From Heterotrichella gracilis (taxonomy: Eukaryota > Sar > Xanthophyceae > Tribonematales > Xanthonemataceae), in the NCBI GenBank assembly GCA_032358255.1, contig JAULBX010011545.1, forward strand, positions 41,520 to 105,519: a stretch of 64,000 bases of DNA, given 5' to 3'. Each line of letters begins with the position of its first letter. Position 1 is the first letter of the stretch. The notes under the pieces were generated by a model. That model was not told the DNA's origin and did no database searches. It saw nothing but the letters and a program-made list of their open reading frames with translations. Shown here piece by piece: positions 11,291-23,900 of the stretch. Both the position numbers and the translations under genes were made by a program.

Positions 11291-12528
11291 TGCATGTGGT
11301 GAATGAGGGATAGCGCATTGTGGATAGATAAATAGACATTAAAAAGCGCATTGTGGATATTAAAGCACTCAATAGACGCAACACGATACAACACATTTCT
11401 GCCACCTTCAATCTTGCTCTACTCCACAACAATTGTTTTTAGACCCGCGCATTTTTCCATGCTTGCGATTGTCATTTGTGTTTGTAATTGTAACAAACCT
11501 TGATAATGTCCATCATGGGAGAGTCCACGCCACCCGGGATGCCAATCACATTGCGGTATCCCGGCCCCGCATCCTGGGGATCCTGGCGCAGCATCCCGAA
11601 GGGCGTCTTGCGGAACTGGCTGAAGTACACGTCTGCAAACGCCTTCATCTGGCGCTTTGCCTCCGCCATGTCAGCAGCCTTGACATTCAGCTGGACCACC
11701 TCTGCGTGGCCTAGCTTCTCATAGAGGGTGCCCTCAGGGCCGTAGTAGTAGCACACCTTGCCACCAGGACCTGCAAAAATGAAACCATGAATATTTGAAT
11801 GATTGGAGTCATAAGGAAGTGAGCCAGGCTCCCTGAATATGAATGTCCATTACGTTCTTGTAAACCTGGTAAATTGATTGTGGGCCAATTCGAGGTCCTA
11901 ACGCCAGGAGATCTTTATTATATGTAATATACATTGAAGTCGTCCTGCTGGCGCTGCAAGTATAGGGTCGACTGCTGACCTTGCTAGCGAGAATAAAGAA
12001 GTACACATACCGTATATGAGCTGTTAATGAGCAGGCGTGGTGGACACTGAAGAGGGAGCACGACAAGGAAAGAGCATTGCCCTGCTGTCAGTGCCACTAG
12101 GCCTCACACCAGGCCTTCAAAGTAGGCTCCGCACAAGGATTAAATGTCTAATGTCCGGTATCCAGGTGTGTTTTGAAATTGCGTACTACCATATTAAAAA
12201 TGCATATTCATGCATGGCAACGAGCACTGAAGCCTGGCACCCACCTGCTCCATAGCCACCCCCCGCATACCCCACAATCGCAGAAAAGTCCTCTGGAAGC
12301 CTGCCCATGGCAAACTCGGCATCCACGAAGTCCTTCTGCCGCCCCCAGAAGCAGCCGTTGCCAAAGTAGATGGGCATGGCCACCTCCTCAGCACTGGTAG
12401 AAGCTGCTGATGCAGCCGCCTCGGTACTGGCTGGTTCCGCCTCTGCGGATGCGCTCTGGGGCTTGAGGGTGACTGCGGTAATGGTCCATAGGGCTGCAGC
12501 CAGGGCGGCTCGTCGGGAGATGGACTGC
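10805..12528 (-). CDS. MSRA: Peptide methionine-(S)-sulfoxide reductase, predicted thylakoid lumen (5' exon unresolved)
   Basis: Exons in coding order: 12245-12528, 11499-11770 and 10805-11068 (stop TAG). Phases agree. The catalytic Cys lies in GNGCFWGRQKDFVD, followed by IVGYAGGGYG; other family motifs are HAEVVQLNV and ERYHQFHNGLG near the C-terminus. It reduces Met-S-sulfoxide in oxidised proteins. The first resolved exon reads RRQSISRRAALAAALW, then a hydrophobic stretch ending KPQSASA before an Ala/Glu-rich linker. This is a good twin-arginine lumen-transfer domain with an AxA-type cleavage site. In the same frame a stop occurs just upstream of the acceptor at 12529, so the start codon and the stroma-targeting part must be on an upstream exon (probably 12600-12930) that I cannot fix. 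Lumenal location is inference. Confidence 0.85.
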
Positions 12529-14309
12529 CTGCGGGGGCGGTGTGGGACTGGTCAGGGCAAGGGCGTGGGATGGCGCGGTTGCCATCGGGGTTGGCAGGGT
12601 GAGGGACAGGTGAGGCCATGGGTATGCGCCACTGAAGTAGATGTGGGTTATGCCCCACAGTGGGGTAGCAAGGGAACTGTGTGGTGCCACAAGTGCAAGT
12701 GTGCAGACGACCCCTGCTTGCTCCATCTAGCTGTCAGCACCGTACAGGAGCGGTGTGAACCACATGGCTGCAAATACAAGAGCTCAAAATGAAACCGAAG
12801 CAAGGTAGGTTGGGCTACTGTATGTGCTGGCCTTACTTGTGGTTGGCAGGGGCTTGTGGTGGGGAGGGGCTGTGGCCCTGCTGCTGTTTCTTGTGCTTGC
12901 TCAGCCCGCCAGCGCTGCAGCACAGGACCGGCTGGGAGGTGACGGCTGACAACATATTGCTGCAGTTGTGTGTATTTCTACTGGTTGGATATTACAGGAC
13001 GCAGGGAAACCCGCAGAACCCCAAGCGATGTCGCAAAACGCGGTGGTCCACAGCTTCCGAGCTGGTATAGCAACCAGCCACACTATTTGAAGCTGCCTGA
13101 TGTTGGCAATGTTGGTGCTACCGAATAGTATCCCGCGTTTACGGTTGCTATGAGTAGCAAAGAGGGGTCGTCTGTCTATATATGTGCTCGCAGTTTGCAT
13201 GCATATGGCTGCGCTGCAACGAGACCCCAGATCATGCCACGTGGACGGCTGACCACGCAAAACCCTGCTGCAGGGTTTTTCGCATCCAAAGGAACTTAGC
13301 CAACGACTCGCCTAGCCTGGCAATGGCCATGGCATTCACAAGCACCATATGGCAGGCAATATATTGTATACTCTTGCCCTCGCGACAATGCTCAAACAAA
13401 GGGCATGTGCACGGCATGCACAATGATTGCGTGGTGCACCGCGGATTTACCCTGCACCATAAAGATACAAAGACGGGCGGCACCATCGGCACGCCAATCC
13501 AATCGTTCTTTAAAATAAAAATTCCATTCAAACGTCGCAGCAACACCCACAGTGATTGCTGTGCCACTATCCTTGGGGTATTTGCCTGTCCATCATAAAC
13601 ACTCAAGGCGGAGGTTGCACATTGTGTCAACGCTGGCACCTGTACCTGGTCCTTGGATGTTCATCAGCGCGCACCATGATACAACTTATCTACCATCATG
13701 CCAGCTGGCACTGTGTGATCAAACCCTCGCAGGTCTTTCACAAATAAACGGGTCCAGGGAAGTGTAGAAAGTATGTCCTAGAAATAAATGCAAGTGCCAA
13801 AGGCGTACAATTTAACACCCTGAGAGTTGCATAGCAACTACGCATAAGTTATGCAACCGTGGTGCTTTTGACGAAAATGACGAGCGATTTTTTTGAAGAT
13901 ATTTGAAGGGACTGAAACCAAACAGATGGCAGTCGATGAAATAAAAAAGTGGCCCTGGGAGGTTTTATGCAGCACGGACACTGCTCAAGTGGTGGCATGC
14001 ACGATAAGACAAACAGCAGCAACACTCCTGGTAAACTTCAAGTAATACAGCTCCCTCGAAAATGACTACTGCCTTTGCAAATGCTCCCACCTCAACCACC
14101 CCAGGGACAGGAGCGTGCAACATCGATGATTTATGCCATATAAATAAGCCGCCGTGGAAAAAAACTCTATACTCAAACCATAGAAAACGTCTCCAATAGT
14201 TTGCAAACTGTTGGAATGCCTTCTCTACAGCTGCCAGGCCTCTGTTTGAGGGCACGAGCCTGCACACCATTGCCACCCGCGCCAGCCCATCACAGCGTAT
14301 TGCATGCAA
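12529..14309. other. Region upstream of MsrA and downstream of OSCA
   Basis: Expected to hold the MsrA 5' exon(s) and promoter. A possible GTAAGG donor lies on the minus strand near 12833. From about 13000 to 14300 no exon is supported; open frames there have no recognisable motif. Confidence 0.4.
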
Positions 14310-14945
14310 TGCCATGCCCCAGACCCTTCACAGCCAGCAGCTGCAAAAGCCACACCCTTCCCAGCCCCCCCCCCACATGGAGTGGCGCATGATGCCATGC
14401 TTCTCCACTACCTCCTGGTCCTCAGGCCCTGGACATCGGATGTACGCCCCAGGGCGCAGCGAGGCTAGGCAGCAATCCCGAGCAAGCATCCCAGGGAGGT
14501 GGGCCATCGACAACCAACTCCACACGGACCTCACTCGCTGCTCGCCTGCCCAGACCCTTTACAGGGTGTAGCGCGTGAGGCCATACTTCTCCCCACACCT
14601 TCTGCTGCCCAGGATGCTGTTCCCAGGGCGGAAAGAGGCGGGCAGAAAGGGGCGAGGCCCAGCCAGTAGGCCTGCGCGGCCACCCCAGGCTGGGGGCACC
14701 CACAAGCAACCCCGCAAGGACCTCACTCCCTGCTCGCCTGCACAGGGCCAGACCCTTTACAGGGTGTAGCGCGTAATGCCATACTTCTCCCACACCTTCT
14801 GCTGCTCGGGGTACCAGCCCACAGCTCCGGGGCGCAGCGAGGCGGGCCAGTATGCCTGGGCGGGTACCTCGGCAGGGGGGGCATCCACAAGCAGCTCAAG
14901 GGGAAGTTCCTTGTCCTGCCTGAAATGGTACGCCGCCCACCTGCA
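14310..14945. repeat. Terminal OSCA exon present in three tandem copies
   Basis: The last OSCA exon (14757-14940) is followed on its 3' side by two decayed copies, at about 14541-14750 and about 14310-14540, a period of about 205-225 bp. Shared blocks include AGACCCTTTACAGGGTGTAG (functional stop context and first ghost), CCATACTTCTCC, the AGGCGGGC block, and CACTC(C/G)CTGCTCGCCTG at the unit edges. The middle copy keeps the stop-codon context but has indels that break the frame. Confidence 0.88.
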
Positions 14946-17900
14946 CAGAGGGTTTAGGTGTAAGGTTTTAGGGTTGTATTACTCACTGAGAGACACACTC
15001 ACTCCTACACACTCCAGGCTGGGAGTAGAAGGTTAGGGTTTGGGGTTTAGGGTTTGTAATACAATTTAGGGTTGTGTGCATCATTAGGGGCAGAGCGTGA
15101 TCATGGGCAGGGGTCAGGGGTTTGGGATGCTCATTCAACATTTGGCGTAGCCAGTGAAATAGGTAGGGCGTTATCAATGGCAGGGTTTAGGGTACTCACT
15201 GGGGGAAAGAGCGGTATCATTGCGCAGGGTATAGGGTTTAAGGTACTCACTGTGAGTAGAGCGGGATCATCGGCAGCGCAGATGAGCAGCATGATTGCCT
15301 GCCAGTGGCAGTTTAGGGTTGATGCTTCAAGGTGTAGGATTCAAGGCTTAGGGTCTAGGGTACTCACTGTGCGTACAGCGGTATCATCGGCAGCGCAGTG
15401 AGGAGCAGAATGAGCGCCTGCCAGTAGCCTTGCATGGAGGTGAGCACGCAGGCCGTGAACACCACAAACAGGATCATGCATGACACCACCGCCTCGAAAG
15501 TGATCTGGAACAGCGCACCACCGGACTCGTAGCTGCGCTCGTAAAAGTACCTGCAGCGCCCAAAAAGGAAAGCGTTATTGCCGCTTTTTCAATTTTTGTT
15601 TTCGTGGCCGGACTCGTAGCTGCTCGTAAAAGTACCCGCGGCATCAAAACGTTAAAACATCATTGGCTTTCTTTTCTACCGTATGTGTCCTTTTCGCGTC
15701 ATCTGGAACAGCATGCCGCCGAACATGTACGGTACGCCGATTATGTACAAGTGCATGCGAGTAGAGGGCACAGCATCCACACTGACTTCATGCTGCCAGC
15801 CCCAGGGGCAACAATATGCGGTAGTGGAGCAAGCACGCTGGCACACGTTCTGCCATCGCCATAACCCTCGTGGCACAAAGGGCAGGCGGTAGCTAGGGTT
15901 GTTAGGGTTTCCACAGGGCGTACAGCTGATGGTGGCTAGGGTTGTTAGGGTTTCTATTAGGACCTTCAGCTGATGGGAGCGATGTTAGGGTTTCATTGGG
16001 GCTAAGCCTTACAGCTGGTGGTAGCGCCACGTGATCCAGGAGGTCATGAAGTAGAATAGGGTGACGGGGAGGATGATGGGCGCAATCACTGCATACGAAA
16101 GCGCAAATATGAAGCCCTGGTATGCCGCGCCGTAGTGGCGGCCGTAGCGGTAGGAGGGCGTGGTGCGGATCATGGCGCGGTCCTTGGCGCTCTTGGGCCC
16201 TGTGGGATTGGGGTTTCGGGTTCAACTCCTTGTGCAGGAAGCAAGCAGAACATCTCTCATACAATAGAAAGCTGTGTAGGTCAACACGAACACATTAACT
16301 GCTTTGTGTGCCCTTCAAAGAGACACATTTGTCCTTTGAATGTGCCCATCAATATGACAAATGTTTCTTCTCAAGGAGACACATTTGCAATGGCATGGCC
16401 TTAGCTTTACCAACATCAGTGCCGAACTTGCAGCAAGCAGAAAGGCATTCGCAGCCATACTTACTGTGTAGGCCAATGGCTCTGAACCCCACAAACAGCA
16501 CAGTTCCATCGTGTGGCCACACAAATCTGAACACATTTGTGAACAGGCCGCGCACCACCAGGGTGTTGATGAAGAAGTTGGATGAGGTGGGGAGAGCGGT
16601 GCCGACCAGCTCAAAGATTTGGCCTGCAGGTTGCAAATGATGTACTTTTAGTCCTTTATAACATGATTACTATGGCAAGGCTTTGATCTAGCAAAGTATT
16701 ACCAACTCCCAGGGACTGGCTGTCAGGGGATGTTTAGGGTTCGAGGTTTAGGGTGTGAAGAAGAAGTTGGCTGAAGTGGGAAGGGCGGTGCCCACCAGCT
16801 TGAGAATTTGGCTGTCAGAGACTGTCTAGGGTGTGCACACCTGGGGATGCGATCGCCGATCCCAGCTGCCATGAGGGAACGAGTTTAGGGTTTAGGGTTT
16901 TTGGTCTAAGGTGTAGGTGCACACCTGGGGATGCGATTGCCGATCCCAGCTGCTGGAAAATGGCCCCGCCCACTGCTGCCAAGATGAATGAGTTGAACAC
17001 ATCGTATACGAAGAACCAGTAGGACACGCGCTGGTCGATCTTGCTCAGGGAGAAGCACCTGCGTGCAAACTGCAGCACACGCACGTGTCGGTATGTCATA
17101 CATATACTTTGAATATTCATACTGAGGGTTGCCGAATTGCCATTGTATGAGTAAGGTGTAAACTACCAATATACTTTATATAATTCATACCGAGGGCTGC
17201 AAAACTGCCATTGTATGGGTTGAAGCTGGTACATGCTTTTTGTAACTGTACTCGTTCCCGCACCTGGACCAGGGAGTACAGCACCATGGGTATGCCACAG
17301 GTCTTATAGTCATGTTTGTAATTGCTCCCTATGTGTTACCTATCATTGTCATCCTGCATGATTGTACATTGCACTTGTTGTGCACCTGAACCATGCAGTA
17401 GACTGGCAGTAGAGCGGCACCTTCCAAGGTGTCATACCCAGGTTTTGAAATTTGCCATTGTGTGCGTAGGCTGTAATTTCCGCACCTGGACCAGGCAGTA
17501 CAGCACCATGGGTATGACACAGGTGCCGAAGCTATGTTCAAAATGCTCTTTATTTTATTTGTTATATATCACTGCAGAAATGCATTTTCCAAATTGTTGA
17601 TTTGCCCCGCACCTGTACCAGGCAGTAGAGCACCATGGGCATCACAAAGGTGTCGTAGAAGGTGCCGATGATCCCCGGGAGGACACCTGTCAGCAGGTCC
17701 TTGACAAGCTCCTGCCAGGGGCTGTTGGACTCGCAGAACCAGGGCCAGTACAGCGAGTTGGTCTCAGGGGTCCCGCCACAGACCGACACCTGGAGGTTGG
17801 TCAGTGCGCCTGCATAAGGGAGAAAAAAATGAACAAGGTACAGTTACAGTTGGGCTACATTATCATTCAGGCAACAAGAGCGTTTTGTTTCTTGAGATCC

Positions 17901-20900
17901 CGGGCGATTTGATGTGCAATTGCTGTTACCCCATGACCCAGCCTCAGCATTACATTTACAATTACGATGACAGGTACATTTTACGGTGATGGCAACGGCA
18001 TGCACTGGCCCCACCTGTGAAGCTGTACAGGGGGAAGATCATGACTTGAAATACAATGACAATTACAGAGAATACAATAACATTTACAGTTACATCTACG
18101 ATAATGGCAGTGGCATGCACTTGCCAACCTGTGAAGGCGTACAGGGGGGAGATCATTACGAGGAACATGCAGAGGACCACACAGGCAAATTTACAATTAC
18201 AATGACGACAATGACAATGGCATGCACTGGCCCACCAGTGACGGCGTACAATGACAATTACAATCACATTTATAAAAATCACAATTACGATGACATACAC
18301 GATATTGGCAGAGCCATGCATTGGCCTCACCTGTGAAGGCGTACAGGGGGAATATCATGATGAGGAACATGCAGGGGACCACAAAGGCGGTGCGCATGGG
18401 CCGCTCCCTGGCCCTGGCCCAGAGCCCCCACCAGTTGATGTCCTCCGGTGATGGCGCCATCTCGATTGAGTACTCGCGCTCAGAGTCAAGGAGGGCTTGC
18501 AGGTGGCTGGCCACATGGGCATCCTTCTGGGAGCTGCAGCAAGTGAAGTACAAATGATGGGAATCGTTCTTGTTCAATGCATCTTATTTTTTCGTAAAGG
18601 CAAGCTTTATCCATGTTTTGAAACGAATGACAGAGTTTTAGAATAGCACTCGCGCTCGGAGTCGCTCAGAGTGCTTGCAGGTGGCTGGTCACAGGGGCGT
18701 CCTTTTGGGAGCTGCAGCAAATGAAATGTAGATGATGGGAGGCCATTATAGCTACCTAGGGTTTAGGTACCAGGATGAGCGCAAACAAAACATCGATGTT
18801 TGGGGTTTAGGGAACCTGAAAAGAGCAACGAAAGCATTGGGTTTTGGGTTTAGGGTTAGAGTTTAGGATACCTGAACAACGCAAATAAAGCACCAGGTTG
18901 TAGGGTTTAGGCTTTATGGGTTTAGGGTATAGGGTTTAGGGTACCTGAACAGCGCAAAGAAGGCATCGGGCACGGGGTTGTCCATGGCCTGCTTGCGTGC
19001 ATCCCTGATCTGACCCTCGATCTTGGAAACCTCCTCCTGCAGCTTGGACAGGCGCTCATCCGCCTCGCTGGGTGCCTTGGCACTTGCATCTTGGTCTGTG
19101 GTGGCAGGCAGCGTGGCTTTGGCTGCCTCCAGCTTGCCCATGGCATCATCCCACTTGTACATCAGCACATCCACTTCCTGCAATCGAAGGGATGTTCAAG
19201 CTTTGAGGTTTCCATAGCAAAGCCTACCAATTTATTCATCACATGCGGTAAACCTCGACACTACAGCTTCCCTATGGCGTCGTCCCACTTGTACATCAGC
19301 ACGTCCACCGCCTGCGATCCCAGGGATGTTGAAAGGAGTGGCCAAATTCTGACAGCAAAGGCTGGCCATGGCTAATTGATACACCGAAATACAGCACAAC
19401 ACTTGCAGCCCATCAATGCATGAATGTCGCCTGGTCATAGGCACCACATGTCCACCACTGAGGCACCACCAGCACACGATGCCGCCGAAAACAAACAAGG
19501 CCGACCATTGGCAAACAAAAAAGGCACATTCTCTAGCACAACAAGCGTGCAGCCCTCGACCCAAAGCCCTTCGGGTAACGACCCCAACCCTGTAGCCTCA
19601 CCAGGTGGTTGTACACAGGGACCAGCTGGTCGTAGCCATCCCTTGTCCAAGTGAGGCACCACCAACAAACCCTAACCCTTAACCCTGAAACAAAAATGCT
19701 GACCAAAGGCACATTCTTTTGCAACCCTCAGCCCAAGCCCCCCAAGCAATGCCGCAACCCCGTTGATCAAATGCAATAGAACCCAATCCTGTAAGCTCAC
19801 CAGGTGGTTGTACACTGGCACCAGCTGGTCGTAGCCATCCGCAAACATGCAGCGCAGCGCGTGGTCGACGTACAGGTGGCGCCCATCAAACAGCTTCCGG
19901 TACTTCTCTATTTTCTCCTGATGCTTATCCCCCTTGTGGCCCTTCTTCCTGGCTGCGTCTGGAATGGCAGCAACAGGGTTTAGGGTTTAGGGTTTGAGCA
20001 GGACTCTATTTACAGTTGAGCAGGTCATTAGGATATGAGCAGTCGCCTTACCAGTGACGGCACCAATAGGGTTTCAGGTTTAGAAGTTGAGCAGGTCATT
20101 TGAGTTTAGGGTTTGAGCAGGTCGTCATACCTGTGACAGCACCATTAGGGTTCATGGGTTAGGGTTTAGGGTTTCAGCATGTTGCCGTACCTGGTTCAGC
20201 AGGGTCCAGCAGCTTGATGGATGTGGCTGCCTCCACGTCTTCAAAGTCCCATGCCCCTGCCTTGATCCTCCTGCTCAGTGGGTGCTGGAGCCTGCGGAAT
20301 TCGCCCTTCACCACTTTTTTCCCATCCGCCTCACCCGACTCTTCACCAAACCTTGCAAACAGGGAGCGGGGTTTGTCAGTCATTTTGCAGTCGATTGCTG
20401 CACTAGATTGCAGTACAGCAGGGGTATTTGATTGTGCGCTACAAAGCATAATTGGTCCCTGCACCCAGCCACTTATGCTGGCGCCATTTCTGCAAGGGGC
20501 TAGATGCAGGAAGAAGCTTGACACAGAGAAACCGTGAATTCACACACAAACCATGGTTGTTACTCACATGACCTCCATCCCCCGGCTCCTGTCCGGTATG
20601 ACAGTGGCGTAGTGCTATGCATGCAGCTTCACAGGGGTTGAACCACCAACTTACACTACATAGCACGCTGCACTTGTAAGGCAAGTGATCGCAACTGATC
20701 ACAACTGATCGCACATGCCTTACAAGCGCAGCATGCTGGCCCAGCCAATGAAATGCAAACCCTATACATGATTACTCACATGACCTTCATCCCCGGGCCT
20801 CTGTCCACGATGAGTGTGGCGTACTGCCTGGCATGCAGCAGCGCAGGGGTTGTGCAAGCAATTTGCAAGCACCAGTATGGTGCAGAGGCGTATCTTGCAG

Positions 20901-23900
20901 GCAATGACATGCCTTACAAATGCAGCGTGCCGAGCATTGAAGGCCCCCGCCTGCCGTGGTGCGCATTCACAGCAATATCTAGTGCACAAAACCTATGAAT
21001 AGTTATAGTTACTCACATGACCTTCATCCCCGGGCCTCTGTCCACGATGAGGATGGCGTACTGCCTGGCATGCAGCAGCGCGGGGTGCTGGGTGCCCTTG
21101 GCGGGGACCAGCTGGCGCAGCTGAACGTTGCTCTTCCCTGGGAGCAGGGGGCCTCGGTGGAGCAGGTACTCCGGGATCTCCTCAGGCAGCAGCCACCAGG
21201 GCACAACTGTGGGGAAACCTGCAGGTGGCAGATAGGTACTGCTTTTATTGTGTGTTTATTTGTTATTAGCTTATGTAATCATGTAATTGTTAGTATTACT
21301 TTATTGCACCTGATTACACACATGGGTTTTTTGGGTGCGTATGAAAAGGGCCAGGTGGCAGTAGCTAATCATGCCACAATGGCCCCGCAAATATTCAGGC
21401 TCTTGACATCCCCTGGTCGTTGCCTTTCATGCAATCGTCACACATCCTGCAAACACCCCTTACCGTCAGCTTTCCCATGTCCCCCTTGCTTGTCAGCATG
21501 AGACCCGTCGAAATCGTAGGTGGTTGAGAGGATGTCGTAATCGTAATCGTAGATTTCGTCCACCTGTTCCTGCTCCGATCTGGGCCGCTGCCCCAGGAGG
21601 CCCTTCTGCCTGGCCTTCAGGTTGAGATCAGCCACATGCGCCAGGTCAGCATTCACCATCTGCAGTAAAAAGGGAATGTGTTTATTTTTTTGTTATTTTA
21701 TTGTTCATTTCTGCCTGGCCTTCAGGTTGAGGTCAGCCACATGTGCCAGGTCAGCATTCACCATCTGCAACAAGACGCCACACGTTCAGATCTCCATTTC
21801 ATACCCCTTATAAATATACATGCAGGTTACTGTGCACCCATCAGAGGAAATTTTACTGTGCAGTAGTTAGACTGCATTAGCAGCTGGATGGATGTGTCCA
21901 ATATTGTAAGCCTTGTGGAATCCAAAGGGTCAGTGTGCACTCCAATTTTGAATACGATGAACAGCTGGGCCATGATTTCCACAAGTCCTAACCCCAAACC
22001 CTAAAATCTACCTTGTACGGGACGAACAGCTGGCCCATGATGTCCACAAAGCGCTGCCCCTTGCGCTTGCTCTCAGGTCCCACAGCCCCCACCACCTTGA
22101 CGGCTCCTTGCTGGTGAATGGTTGGGTGGGCGTGGAGCAGGTAGTGGAGGCGCAGCGCGCAGTAGCTCTGAAACCCCACAACGTGCTTTAGGGTTTAAGG
22201 TTTGGGATCTTGGCATGCGTGGAGAGGAGAGCGAAGTCACAAATTGCCGTCAACCAAGGTCTACAAATCATCACAAGAAATAGTACAATAAACTAGGTTG
22301 AAGAGAGAGGTTCACAAAGCAACACATGGAAGAAAATGGGGCCTTGCATGACTTGAACAACCTCGATTCCACATGCCTCACCTTGTAGTGCCTTGTGAGC
22401 ACCCATGTGACCCACGCAATGATCACATACACCTCCACGAATGGCAGCCTGCATAGCAAATACAGCAGAATTGCAATGATTTTTATTTACCGTATTGCGA
22501 CCTGCACAACTACTGCAGGCACAACAGCATTGATGGTGTGCTTATTGAAATACACGACAACCTGTGAGACATATCATATATGAGAGCAGTTGCATCAATG
22601 TCATCGATATGGTTGCTCAGTCAGTAGATTACATGCGCTCCAGGACAGCCAGATTGGATTGTTGGCATGATTGAGGCCACCGGCACGGTTCCCGAGGGGG
22701 CTTCAAGCAATCAAGGCCAAGGAAGCATTTATCCTTGGCAAGCAGCGGCCGGGTGTAGCGTACCCTAAACCATGAGCCCTAGACCGCTTACCAGAGCAGG
22801 TGCGCCTTCTTGGGGAGGTTGGCCATTGTGAGCCGGAACTGGCTGGACACATTTGCATAGTTGCTGTCCTGGATGGCCTGCTCCCCCAGTAGGAATGCCG
22901 GCAGCACTGCACAGGCAACACACAGTTACAACCAAACAAACAAAAAAACAGAAAGGCATTCCCAGCCGTCATCACTTAAATGTCAACAAACAGGTAAAAT
23001 CAATTGCTGTTACCCCCTTTACACTACAATGAACCGACTTTACGATTTAAAAGGTGGTGTCCTGGATGGCCTGCATCCCCAAAATGAATGGCGGCAGTTA
23101 CTGCACAACTATGTACAACGACAGATACACAAAAGGTTTCCAAGCCTATTTGCGCACAAGAGTCTGCCATATTCTTGTGTTTGCATCCCAAGTTTTGACT
23201 AAACACCATACAAATCGACGACAACATTGACAACCTTCCTGGGTGTAGAGATTTAGCAGCGGCAACTTCAAGGTACATACATGTGCAAATCACAATGGAA
23301 TTAACCAAAAAAGAAAACAACTTACGTGTGCTGCAGCAGAGGATTGTGACAGGGAGAAAGATCTGTATTCCCAGGACATACGTGCGCTGCATCATCTGCA
23401 CAACAGGGCAACAACAGGTTGAGCCTACACCGGCGCCACATCAACCATACAAGGACAAAGCAACAGATGGACACAGACAATGACCCAGACAAAAACACCG
23501 ACAAAGACAAAGAAGAGGAGAAGGAAAAAAGATGGATGTGCGGCCTGGGTTTGCAGCTGTATGCATCCACCAACAGCGGCTCCGTGCCATACATTGTCAA
23601 CCTTTAAAATTAAATTAAATTGAATTAAATTAAATTCAATTCACAGCATGGACCATGACTACCCCACGTGGGTACAGGTCACAGACATGGTCAGCAACCT
23701 TTACAATCTTGTCCCTCACTGCTCAAGGCCCTGGCCGCAAAACGCGTACAAGACTGGTCACACACAACTGCACCGGCGGCCGCCACAGGTGCACAGCAGC
23801 CATTACAAGTGAAATGCCATGCATGAAACGGCAACGCAGGCCAGACTGCCTAAACAGATATACAGGTACTCTCACGTGAGTGGCCCACATGTGCAATTAC

